NCBI GenBank assembly: GCA_937911045.1 | Contig: CALEPX010000003.1 | Span: forward strand, 1-64,000 | Source of the DNA: an uncultured Fretibacterium sp. | Lineage (GTDB): Bacteria; Synergistota; Synergistia; Synergistales; Aminobacteriaceae | Direction of reading: 5' to 3' | DNA: 64,000 bases | Notes under the pieces: generated by a model | What the model saw: the letters and a program-made list of their open reading frames with translations, nothing else | What the model was told of the DNA's origin: nothing | The model's database searches: none | Program-made: the position numbers and the translations under genes | Shown here: one piece after another, positions 8,120 to 16,800 of the stretch | Position numbering within the stretch: the stretch's first letter is position 1 | Layout of the letters: each line of letters opens with the position of its first letter

Positions 8120-8767
8120 ATGGAAGCAGTTGCAGAAAAAAAATCAGTTGGTACGGAATCGCTTGAATCAGCGGGGAACGATCACAAAATTCCAACATAT
8201 TACGATTACAGCCCGTTTGTTAGGCAGGACGTTTTCAACAGTGAGATTCGCGCTTTGAACATGCAGATTACAAGCGTCGAAAAAGTTTTGTCCGGACAAA
8301 TCGATAGTCTTGAGAGCAAAATCGATATTGTTGACAAGAAAATCGATGCCGTCGAGAAAAAGTTTGATGAAAAAATCGATAACTCTGACAAGAAATTCGA
8401 TATCGGTGAGAGAAAGTTTGACGAAAAGTTCGATAACTTGGACAAGAAAATCGATACTGTCGAGAGAAAGTTTGATGAAAAGTTCGATAACTTGGACAAG
8501 AAAATCGATGCTGTCGAGAGAAAGTTCGATGAAAAGTTCGATAACTTGGACAAGAAAATCGATGCCGTTGAGAGAAAGTTTGACGAAAAGTTCGACATCG
8601 TTGACAAAAATTTCGACATCATTAACAAGAAAATCGATGCTGTCGATAGAAAGTTTGACGAAAAATTCGATAACTTGGAGAAATCGCTTGGGAGATCATC
8701 CACATTTATCACGATAATGATTGCGTTTTTCACCTTACTAGTGACAGCGTTACAATTCTGGAAATAA
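8120..8767 (+). CDS. Coiled-coil repeat protein with C-terminal membrane anchor
   Basis: A 215-residue protein. Residues ~1-50 are non-repetitive, residues ~50-190 form a long coiled coil of near-identical 18-residue units of the type DKKIDAVERKFDEKFDNL, and residues ~193-213 (TFITIMIAFFTLLVTALQFW) form a single membrane helix at the extreme C-terminus. The rod would thus lie in the cytoplasm, tail-anchored to the inner membrane. The heptad-like spacing of I/V/F and charged residues is clear. GGGAGG lies just before the start. Similar Bdr/DUF1640-like coiled-coil proteins are known, but I cannot assign a function. The minus-strand frame across the same bases is a shadow created by the repeat. 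Confidence 0.8.
   Translation: MEAVAEKKSVGTESLESAGNDHKIPTYYDYSPFVRQDVFNSEIRALNMQITSVEKVLSGQIDSLESKIDIVDKKIDAVEKKFDEKIDNSDKKFDIGERKFDEKFDNLDKKIDTVERKFDEKFDNLDKKIDAVERKFDEKFDNLDKKIDAVERKFDEKFDIVDKNFDIINKKIDAVDRKFDEKFDNLEKSLGRSSTFITIMIAFFTLLVTALQFWK
8333..8677 (+). repeat. 54-bp coding tandem repeat
   Basis: Units start at 8333, 8387, 8441, 8495 and 8549 with an exact 54-base period. After a diverged 21-base insert-like segment (8603-8623) there is a further unit from 8624. The three central copies are almost identical in DNA, so unequal recombination could lengthen or shorten the coiled coil in 18-residue steps without a frameshift. Confidence 0.85.
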
Positions 8768-8788
8768 TTTTTCATCGGAGGCTTAATC

Positions 8789-10258
8789 ATGAGTGAAAAG
8801 CTGTTGTCATTGCCCGTAATTATCCCGACGATTGCCGCGCTGTTAATGCCGTTCATCAAGTTCAACTCGAAAAAATCGCAGAATATATTCATCGCTGCGA
8901 GCGTGTGTCTGAACTCGATTGTGATTTTACTGCTGATCTTTTACCAGCCAAGCGGAACTCTCACACTGTTCAGACTCTCCGAAAAAGCTTCGTTCGCGTT
9001 GAGGCTTGACGGTCTCGGAATAGTTTTTGCTGCGTTGATTGCGCTGCTCTGGCCTCTAACAACAATCTATGCGTTCGAATACATGCGCCACGAACACGGG
9101 GAGAAAACTTTCTTCGGGTGGTTCGTCGTAACGTTCGGAGTAGTCTCGGGAATTGCTCTGTCCGCGAATTTGCTCACGCTGTATCTGTTCTACGAGGTTA
9201 TGACACTCACAACTCTGCCGTTAGTCATGCACGAGATGGACGGGCGCGCAAGATATGCCGGACGAAAATATTTACTGCATTCGGTTTTAGGAGCTGCTTT
9301 GGCGTTCATAGCTCTGACTTACGCAATGTCACTCGGCGGCGGAGAAATTTTCCAGTTAGGCGGAACTCTCGGAGTGTGGCCAAATGACCCGTCAAATATG
9401 TTATTATGCGCGTGGTTCTTGGGATTTATAGGCTTCGGTGTGAAAGCTGCAATCTTCCCGTTCCATAGTTGGCTGCCGTCTGCGTCAGTTGCCCCGACAC
9501 CAGTCACTGCTCTTCTGCACGCCGTCGCTGTTGTAAAAGCTGGAGTGTTCGCTATAATCAGATTAACCTGGTACGTCTTCGAACCCGAAAGCTTATCCGG
9601 AACTTGGGCGCAATATGCCGCAATCGCTATGGCATGTATCACGATTATTTACGGCTCGACTAAGGCTCTGACAACTTGGCATCTCAAACGCAGATTCGCA
9701 TACTCTACAATCAGTCAGCTCTCGTACATAATTATCGGAGTGTTGCTGCTGACTCCGGAGGGCTTGACCGGCGCACTCGTTCACATGGGAGGTCACGCAA
9801 TCATGAAAATCAATCTCTTCTTTTGTGCAGGCGCAATCCTGTGTCAGACAAAACGTGAATATCTCTTCGACATGCGCGGAATCGGTCTCGGAATGCCGAA
9901 AACTTCTTTCGCGTTGTTAATTTCGGGTTTAGCTCTGTGCGGCTTACCACCGTCGGCCGGCTTCATGGGTAAATGGCAACTCGGAATCGCAGCGGCAGCT
10001 TCTCCAAATGGTCACGCAGGAATCGCAGCTCTCATGATCTCCGCAGTTCTCACAGTCCTGTATATATTCTCGATCTTCAGCATATTCATAATGCCCGGGA
10101 AAAATTTCGACTTCAAGACGGCTAATCAAGGCGTGACTGATCCCGGATTAAACATGCTCGCACCGTTGTGTATCTTGGCTGCTGGAGCGTTCATTTACGG
10201 ATTATATTCCGAACCGCTGATAGATTTCTTCGACAAAATCGCTCAAGGTGTGCTATAA
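8789..10258 (+). CDS. Proton-translocating subunit of NuoN/MrpD type
   Basis: A 489-residue polytopic membrane protein of the proton_antipo_M family shared by complex I subunits NuoL/M/N, Mrp antiporter subunits A/D and formate hydrogenlyase-type complexes. The conserved helix-5 glutamate is in LFYEVMTL, and the TM7-TM8 block is seen in GFGVKAAIFPFHSWLP and LLHAVAVVKAG, with the key lysines present. TCGGAGG precedes the ATG. No other Nuo or Mrp subunit is nearby, so it is an orphan here. It could join a complex encoded elsewhere or work as a stand-alone cation/proton carrier. The preceding coiled-coil gene ends 21 bases upstream, so the two are probably co-transcribed. Confidence 0.88.
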   Translation: MSEKLLSLPVIIPTIAALLMPFIKFNSKKSQNIFIAASVCLNSIVILLLIFYQPSGTLTLFRLSEKASFALRLDGLGIVFAALIALLWPLTTIYAFEYMRHEHGEKTFFGWFVVTFGVVSGIALSANLLTLYLFYEVMTLTTLPLVMHEMDGRARYAGRKYLLHSVLGAALAFIALTYAMSLGGGEIFQLGGTLGVWPNDPSNMLLCAWFLGFIGFGVKAAIFPFHSWLPSASVAPTPVTALLHAVAVVKAGVFAIIRLTWYVFEPESLSGTWAQYAAIAMACITIIYGSTKALTTWHLKRRFAYSTISQLSYIIIGVLLLTPEGLTGALVHMGGHAIMKINLFFCAGAILCQTKREYLFDMRGIGLGMPKTSFALLISGLALCGLPPSAGFMGKWQLGIAAAASPNGHAGIAALMISAVLTVLYIFSIFSIFIMPGKNFDFKTANQGVTDPGLNMLAPLCILAAGAFIYGLYSEPLIDFFDKIAQGVL

Positions 10259-10276
10259 TCCAAAATCGATACCAAT

Positions 10277-10352
10277 GCGCTTGTAGCTCAGTGGATAGAG
10301 CGTTAGCCTCCGGAGCTGAAGGTCAGGCGTTCGAATCGCCTCAGGCGCACCA
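10277..10352 (+). tRNA. tRNA-Arg (anticodon CCG)
   Basis: A complete cloverleaf: acceptor GCGCTTG/CAGGCGC, D arm with GCTC/GAGC, anticodon stem TTAGC/GCTGA with loop CTCCGGA (anticodon CCG, reads CGG), T arm AGGCG-TTCGAAT-CGCCT. Discriminator A and CCA are encoded (10349-10352). It sits 18 bases after the antiporter stop codon. Confidence 0.97.
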
Positions 10353-10414
10353 TTATCACGAATCAAATTACGAATTATATATAAACATGAAGCAAAAGCA
10401 AACGAACGTAAAAC

Positions 10415-10468
10415 AAAACTCCTCGCTTCAAATTCTCAGCAAATCGAGATAGAAACGGGGAGTTTTTT
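10415..10468 (+). terminator. Bidirectional intrinsic terminator
   Basis: AAAACTCC (10415-10422) pairs with GGAGTTTT (10459-10466) and is followed by T residues on the plus strand. The minus transcript also gets a T-rich tail. It separates tRNA-Arg from the convergent gene ending at 10481. Confidence 0.6.
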
Positions 10469-10480
10469 GGTCTTGATTTA

Positions 10481-11509
10481 TCACGCGCTCTTTTGCGAAA
10501 GTCCCTGCATATTGCACACAGCCCAAGTGATATTCTTGCTGCGGATTATGCTGCCACAATACGGACACTTCGCCGTCGCATTCACGTCAATCGGCGCGCC
10601 GCAATTCGGACAGGTCTCGGACTTGATAATCTGATCGTGATCGTGTTCGGTCAAAATTCCGGATTTACGCGAAAGTTCCAGTTCGTATTCCATGAATAAT
10701 TCGCGCTCTTTACTGCCGGAAATCACTTTGCCCGTCAAATCGTCTGTAACGTAACTCGTGATTCGTGACGTCAATCCAGCAATTACGTAATCCATTCCGT
10801 TAGCACGCCTGAAGCCCTTCAAGATTACGTTCAAAACTGCTATACGTTCCGTGTGATCCGTTCGATTAGTCTTCCTGAACTCATCAAGCTGCCTGTTCAT
10901 CTGGTTGTAAAACGCGTCGGCTAAATACGGGCGCAAAATTTCCAGATTCTTCGCTCCCCAAGCATCCTGCATCTGCACGTACAAATTCGCAACGTGTGAA
11001 CATAATTCGCTCGCGTCAAAATTCGGATCAAGTTTCGTGTACTCGTCCATCGGCTGCAAAATAACTTTCGGGGCATTCTCCTCGATGAAAACCTGCCTGT
11101 CATGTTTAGCTTTCTTTCGCGAACGTATGAACAAGTACAACATCACAGCGAAAAATATCAGCGCAAAAATCGCTCCGGAAGTTTCGTCCTCATCATCTTC
11201 ATCGAAGCCGTCAGAATTATGATTGCGTACAATTCCGGCATTGCTCCAGCCTCCAGAATTTACAGGCACTCTGAACGTCCCGGTACCAGAACCCGAACTT
11301 GAGCGCGAACTTGGACTGTTGTAACTCGTGCTTGAACGCGAAGAATTCGAACTCGATCCGGAACTGTAACTCGAACTCCTGCTGTAATCAGAATTTCCAG
11401 AAAAGCTCCCGAAATCAGACTCCGCACTCCCGGCAGCAAACAGTAATATCACTCCGAGAACAATAATCCTTCTGATTATATTACGTATATTACTCATATC
11501 ACTCTTCAT
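10481..11509 (-). CDS. Membrane protein with Tim44-like domain and C-terminal zinc ribbon
   Basis: A 342-residue protein. A signal or anchor segment (about residues 12-28) is followed by a ~60-residue serine-rich linker (SRSSSYSSGSSSNSSRSS), a second membrane helix (SGAIFALIFFAVMLYLFIRSRKK), a Tim44/Tim44-like alpha+beta domain (DPNFDASELCSHVANLYVQMQDAW onward, cut here) and a four-cysteine zinc ribbon (CPNCGAPIDVNATAKCPYCG). The Tim44-like fold usually binds lipid or protein partners at membranes. The soluble domains should face the cytoplasm. It begins one base after the speE stop, so translation is probably coupled; an in-frame ATG twelve bases later is an alternative start. Biological role unknown. 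Confidence 0.7.
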   Translation of the reverse strand: MKSDMSNIRNIIRRIIVLGVILLFAAGSAESDFGSFSGNSDYSRSSSYSSGSSSNSSRSSTSYNSPSSRSSSGSGTGTFRVPVNSGGWSNAGIVRNHNSDGFDEDDEDETSGAIFALIFFAVMLYLFIRSRKKAKHDRQVFIEENAPKVILQPMDEYTKLDPNFDASELCSHVANLYVQMQDAWGAKNLEILRPYLADAFYNQMNRQLDEFRKTNRTDHTERIAVLNVILKGFRRANGMDYVIAGLTSRITSYVTDDLTGKVISGSKERELFMEYELELSRKSGILTEHDHDQIIKSETCPNCGAPIDVNATAKCPYCGSIIRSKNITWAVCNMQGLSQKSA

Positions 11510-11510
11510 G

Positions 11511-12377
11511 TCACGAGATCAATTCCTTCAAAAACGGCGGCAATTCAAACGCGGCTTTGTGAATTTCTTTCGTGTAGTATCGCGTACCGGAAATTTCCCG
11601 CACAGGCTCACTCGGCTCATCACGCATCGACGCTACACCGTACGTCCACATTCCAGACGGATATGTCGGCACAACTCCCCAACACATCTTAACAATCGGG
11701 AAAACTTTTCGCATCTCAGAAATCGCCTGACGCATCAACGCACGATCCGTAAACGGTGATTCCGTTAATTCCGTGAACATTCCGGTCTCAGTCAGCAGGT
11801 TCTTGATCTTCCCGTAGAAATCCGCCCTGAATAATCCAGCCGCAAAATCTACCGGATCAGTACTGTCCGCAATTATCACGTCGAATTTCTCAGCAGTCTC
11901 GTCTATGAATTTCAGCGCGTCCATGCAGCGTATATCTGCTCTCGGATCATTCAGCGCGTAACTAACATTCGGCATGAACTTCTTCGACAGCTCAATCACA
12001 CGCTCGTCAATATCTATCAGCGTGCATTTCTTCACACAATCATGCTTCAGAACTTCACGCAAAACCGCTCCGTCTCCACCGCCGATTATCAACACGCGCT
12101 CGGGATTAGCGTTTGCACAAACCGGAACATGCGCCATCATCTCCGAATAGCAAAACTCGTCACGCTCCGTCAACTGAAACGCTCCGTCAAGCATCAAAAT
12201 TCGCCCGTATTCGTACGTGTCAGCGATTAATAACTCCTGATACTTCGTCTGCTCCGAGTGAAGCACTTCTTTCAAACGCATCGATAATCTCAAGTTATCC
12301 GAACTGAACTCACTCAGCCATAACTCATTGCGCCGTTTCGGGTACGTAACGAATTTCTCAGATTTCTGCTCACTCAT
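11511..12377 (-). CDS. speE: Polyamine aminopropyltransferase (spermidine synthase)
   Basis: A 288-residue cytoplasmic enzyme that transfers the aminopropyl group from decarboxylated S-adenosylmethionine to putrescine. Recognisable motifs are LMLDGAFQLTERDEFCYSE, the nucleotide-binding GGGDGAVLRE and IDIDERVIE, the ADSTDPVD segment holding the catalytic aspartate region, and the WTYG near the C-terminus. Length fits SpeE. Its start overlaps the stop of the flavodiiron gene in ATGA (12374-12377), indicating translational coupling. No speD or speA/speB is visible nearby. Confidence 0.93.
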   Translation of the reverse strand: MSEQKSEKFVTYPKRRNELWLSEFSSDNLRLSMRLKEVLHSEQTKYQELLIADTYEYGRILMLDGAFQLTERDEFCYSEMMAHVPVCANANPERVLIIGGGDGAVLREVLKHDCVKKCTLIDIDERVIELSKKFMPNVSYALNDPRADIRCMDALKFIDETAEKFDVIIADSTDPVDFAAGLFRADFYGKIKNLLTETGMFTELTESPFTDRALMRQAISEMRKVFPIVKMCWGVVPTYPSGMWTYGVASMRDEPSEPVREISGTRYYTKEIHKAAFELPPFLKELIS

Positions 12378-13564
12378 TGAATCGCCTCACCAAGATTCTT
12401 CCCAAGCTCAAAACATTTCTCAAGATCTTCAGATGTCGGTGATGTGTAAATTTCCGGTTCTGGCGTCACGCGCGTTAATTTGCTCTTCTCCGCGTAATCC
12501 TGCAACGCTGTTAATGCTCCCTTGCTCCAGCTGTAACTTCCGGCAACTCCCACGAATTTGTTCTTCGGCATTCGGTTCAGCAGTTTCGAACACAAACTTT
12601 CCATGTTCGGGAATAATTGCGTGTTGTAAGTGCAGCTCAGTAACGCAAAGCCCTTGAATCTCCAGATGTCTCGCAGAACGTACGACAAATCGATCCGCGA
12701 AACGTCATATAATCTCACGTCCTGAATCTTCGCGGCGGATAATCCAGCACAAACCGCTTCAGCCATTCGACGCGTGTTCCCGTACATCGAGCCATACGCC
12801 ACAACTGCTCCGACTTCACCTTCATGTTTGCTCCACTTGTCATAGAGCTTCATAACTTTCTGAACGTCCGACCTGAATAACGTTCCGTGTGACGGGAAAA
12901 TATTCTTAATCGGAAGTCCGCCGAGCTTCTTCAACGCAACCTGAACTATATTCGAGTACTTCGCAACAATCGCAGCGTAATATCTCAGCATCTCATCCTG
13001 CCAACGCGCGTCAACTTTCTCATCGTCGAACAATCCGCCCTCATGCGCGCCAAATCCTCCGAACGAATCATTCGAGAATAATACGCCCGTCGAATCGTCA
13101 AACGTCACCATGCTCTCAGGCCAATGCAGCATCGGAACAGTCGCAAATCTCAGAACATGTCCGCCCAAATCCAAAACTTCGCCGTCCTTCACAACCAGTA
13201 CGTCCGATTCGATTCCGTGATAACCCTTCAATAACGGAACGGTCTTAGCGTTACCGATGAATTTCAGATCCGGATATTTTCGCTTCAACTGCGCGATTAA
13301 GCCGGCGTGATCGGGTTCCATATGATTGATAACCAGATAATTCAGCGCGCGACCGTTCAACGCATCTTCCAACTTATTAATATACTCGTCGAACCATGGT
13401 CCTTTCACCGTGTCGATTGCTGCCGTAGCCTTCGTGCCGTTCACAAGATACGCATTGTACGCAACACCCTGAGGCAAAACCCAAAGTGACTCGAACATAT
13501 CCGTCTCGCGATCATTCACTCCGACCCACCACGTGTCCTGATTAACCTGAATTGCTTTGTACAT
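12374..13564 (-). CDS. Flavodiiron protein (A-type flavoprotein, O2/NO reductase)
   Basis: A 396-residue two-domain cytoplasmic protein. The N-terminal metallo-beta-lactamase-like domain carries all di-iron ligands: HMEPDH (NHMEPDHAG), the His of MLHWPES, the Asp of FSNDSFGG and the His of FPSHG. The C-terminal flavodoxin domain begins near residue 255 with the FMN-binding YGSMYGNTRRMAEA. Such proteins reduce O2 to water or NO to N2O in anaerobes, with electrons usually from rubredoxin or F420H2. No rubredoxin domain is fused here. A good GGGAG precedes the ATG. It is the first gene of a three-gene minus operon with speE and the Tim44-like gene. Confidence 0.95.
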   Translation of the reverse strand: MYKAIQVNQDTWWVGVNDRETDMFESLWVLPQGVAYNAYLVNGTKATAAIDTVKGPWFDEYINKLEDALNGRALNYLVINHMEPDHAGLIAQLKRKYPDLKFIGNAKTVPLLKGYHGIESDVLVVKDGEVLDLGGHVLRFATVPMLHWPESMVTFDDSTGVLFSNDSFGGFGAHEGGLFDDEKVDARWQDEMLRYYAAIVAKYSNIVQVALKKLGGLPIKNIFPSHGTLFRSDVQKVMKLYDKWSKHEGEVGAVVAYGSMYGNTRRMAEAVCAGLSAAKIQDVRLYDVSRIDLSYVLRDIWRFKGFALLSCTYNTQLFPNMESLCSKLLNRMPKNKFVGVAGSYSWSKGALTALQDYAEKSKLTRVTPEPEIYTSPTSEDLEKCFELGKNLGEAIQ

Positions 13565-13786
13565 GAAAAATTTCTCCCTTCGAGATTATGAATCATTCCG
13601 CAAAATATTTTCTCGCAAAAATTGTAGCATTCTTTCGCAATTTCCGCGCAAAAATTTTCCGCACACATGATAAAATAATGCTAGAGTTTTATCTCGAAAT
13701 GTCCGAAACTTTAATAAGTCGAAAAGCAGGAGGTGTTTCAATTAGGATTTACAATTCAGTTTTGAGTTTCACGCGTTTATAAAGGC

Positions 13787-13830
13787 GAATATTTTTAATA
13801 ATATTCAAGGCATTATGATTTTCGAATCAT
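13787..13830 (+). promoter_or_regulatory. Two consecutive hairpins in the leader of the first giant gene
   Basis: GAATATT (13787-13793) pairs with AATATTC (13800-13806), and ATGATT (13815-13820) pairs with AATCAT (13825-13830) around a TTCG tetraloop. Both sit just ahead of the strong AAGGAGG. Stable small hairpins in this position could protect a very long mRNA or tune its translation. The rest of 13565-13786 holds the divergent start of the flavodiiron gene and AT-rich sequence with a TAAAAT element near 13674, but no gene that I can support. Confidence 0.5.
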
Positions 13831-13863
13831 CTTATCAAAAGCATAGACAAGGAGGTTTTTTAT

Positions 13864-16800
13864 ATGAAGAGAACGAAAATCTTTAATTTGGCTCTGCTCA
13901 CGGCGATTCTTGTTCTGAGTTTCGCCGTAGTTGCGTTTGCGGACGACAACACTGTCGCAAATGTGGGAATATTTACTCTGGCGTCGGAAACTACAGAGAG
14001 CAACCCAGCCAAGGGTGTTAAAGGCTCAACGATAGAAACAAACTTTGACATATCGTTCTGTTGCCGCAATTCTGTTGCGGGCAGAGAGATCCCGTTAGAG
14101 TTGTCCGCTACAGTTGAAGGGTCTGATAACGCCAGCGGAACATTCAAATTCGTACAAGTTTTGAGCGGTGCTCACGCTGGTACCTCTATAGCAGAAACAT
14201 CAACAATCGCTAACAATACACTTAATCTTACCTTTACGGGTGAAGGCACTGTCAACGATATAAACGGTAACGTGAAAATTAAACTCAGCTTCACCTCGAC
14301 AACTGTTGGAAAGTACAAAGTTACCGTGACTGTGACGGGCAAAGGTAACATGGTTGACCTGATGGGTGGCGAGGACAGGGTTGCGGCAACCGGTGTTGAA
14401 ACGTCTAAAACTGCTGACGTTTATTTCGAAGTATCCGACTTCACCACGAATCCCGTTATCACTCCGGCAAGCGGCACAGAATTCACAGGCAAAGCTACTC
14501 AGATTCATTGGTCACAGGACGTTGTGATCACTGCTGCGGACGCAAATTCCATAACGATCGCTGATAACATTCTGAAGACGCTTCGTGACTACGGGATCTC
14601 AACCGATATAACCCAGCCGACTGCAGACAATTCTACCGGTAAAGTTCGTTTCGCGACGAGTGCTGATAACCCCATAGCACAGTCAACCAAGTCCGAGGGC
14701 GTTTCGATCACTGTTACCGCTAAAAATAGCCATGGAAGCAGCAACGCAAGCTACAAGTTTAAGACCGTTGGCGACAAAACCCCGCTGGATTCTGAAGCAT
14801 TCAAGGAAAACGGCGAAGGTTCTCTGTACGTGGATAACAAAGCGACACAATATCTCGCGACAAACACATCATACGTTGACACGAGAATCTTGCTTAGTTC
14901 GGACGTTGCTCTACCCATCTTGTGGAAAGCGAACAAATTACCGACCGGAATCGAAGCATCGGTTGACCAGACAAATCCCAGACTTTTCCACATCGCTGGT
15001 AAACCGACAAAAACCGGAACGTACAACTACACTATCGAAGTTGGGAACAAGACGCTCTCAAAAACCAAGATCATCCCTAATACCGTCACTGTTGAAGATG
15101 TTCTCGCAGAAAACGCCAACATAATCACGCTGAAGGATTCCACGACGGGCACTGCTTATTCGGCAACAACCAAGCTCTCAGGCTTCACGAGTTGGGATAT
15201 TAGCTATGATTCTGATGCTATCGCGATGGCAACTGTCACGCAGACTGAAGACGAAACTACAACACAAGTTCTTGATAATTCGAAACTGCCGATCACCGCA
15301 AAGTACACTCTCGGAAATAACACGCTCTCCGTAACAGGTCAAGCTGCAAATCTGAAGTTCTACCCGCCGACGGGTTCGTACGATGTGATACTCAAGATCA
15401 GCAACGATGTGACGGAAGCTCCGGTTACAAGACACATTCGCGTTCCTGTGAAAACGGTTGCTCCAAGACTCGCCACAACTACGCTCAACGCATCATTAAC
15501 AACAGCATTGACAGACACTGCCGGGAAACTTTCCATTTCAGCCGGAACGTTACCGATCAGTTTTGATTTCGAGATTGCAGAAACTGACCTCGCGAAAATC
15601 TTCTTCACATCAGCGGACACGGCGAAAGCACTGGTTAACGGCAAGAAAGGCTACGAACAGATCAAGAACGTTCTCGGGCTCGATGTCACCAATGCTCTTG
15701 AAACAAGTGCTGACGGGTACGTAACTCTGACTGGAACAGCCAAGTATGCTCTGAAGTCGTTCCCGGTCTCTGTGAAAATGTACAACCCTAATAACCCCAC
15801 AACACCTGTCTCAACAAGATTGCAGATCACAGCCAAGGGCGATGCTCCGAAATTCAAGACGACTGCTTCGACAACTCCGTACGTAATCAAGACGGGAGCA
15901 ACTGCTGCTGAGCTTCAGAAATTCTGTGACGATCACGCGGATCTTTTCACGGTAACTGGCTCGAATTTCATGGACTTCACAGCAACCGGACTTCCGAGTG
16001 GGGTTACGTTAAGCAAAGACAAAGTTACGGGCGACGGCTCAAGTGATAATCCGTTCGTAATCGGCTTGACTGGAACGCTATCAACCACCACAAAATTCAC
16101 GATCACGATCACTGCTCAGAACGTCGAGGGTAAAGCAACTCAGAAAATCATTCTCGAACCAAGAGCAGCTGTTGCAACACCGACGACGCAGCCCACACAA
16201 TTGAAAGATCTCACACTTGAATCCGCTTACAACACTGCCGAGATAATCACTGGGGCGTCAAAAATCAGTTTCGATTCCTGCTCGCCGTACAATCCGTTCA
16301 CGATCACTCTGGACGAGTCAAAGAGCAAATTCACGCTCACGGCTGCAAAAGACAAGTTGAAGGATTACCCGGGCAACGGTTCATTCGATCTGGTGATTTA
16401 CGCAAGCAACGATGTGAACACTGACGGACCTGTAGCATTACAGTACAGAATCCCGGCTAAGGCTGTCAAACCGCAGCTCAAGACAACAGCACTTTCTGCA
16501 ACACTCCCGAACAGCTTCAACGGCGCGACACTCACAGCTAGCGGAACATTGCCAATCAACTTTGACTACGCAATCGATGAGGCTGAGATCAAGAAAGTTG
16601 TTGACACTTACTCGCTCGCAACATCAGCAGATCGTGCAAAATCTATCGGACTTGAAATCAGCTTTGACGCAACGCATGGTACTGCTACTGTAAGCGCAAG
16701 TGGCGATAAAGTTGCTCTGAAGAATTTCCCGATCCTCATCGCACTGGAAGGTCCTGGCGGTGACAAAGCAACTACAACGCTCAGAGTTTCGGTCACTGGT

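Noticed and set aside
8333..8677. CRISPR array from regular repeats
   Set aside because: The 54-bp units are contiguous without spacers and code for a coiled coil in frame.
8206..8892. A 228-codon frame on the minus strand opposite the coiled-coil gene
   Set aside because: Its repeats mirror the 54-bp units of the plus gene, it lacks a good ribosome-binding site, and the plus frame has a membrane anchor and Shine-Dalgarno. It is a repeat shadow.
10168..10452. A 94-codon plus frame over the tRNA-Arg gene
   Set aside because: It reads through the end of the antiporter gene and a perfect tRNA; no start signal.
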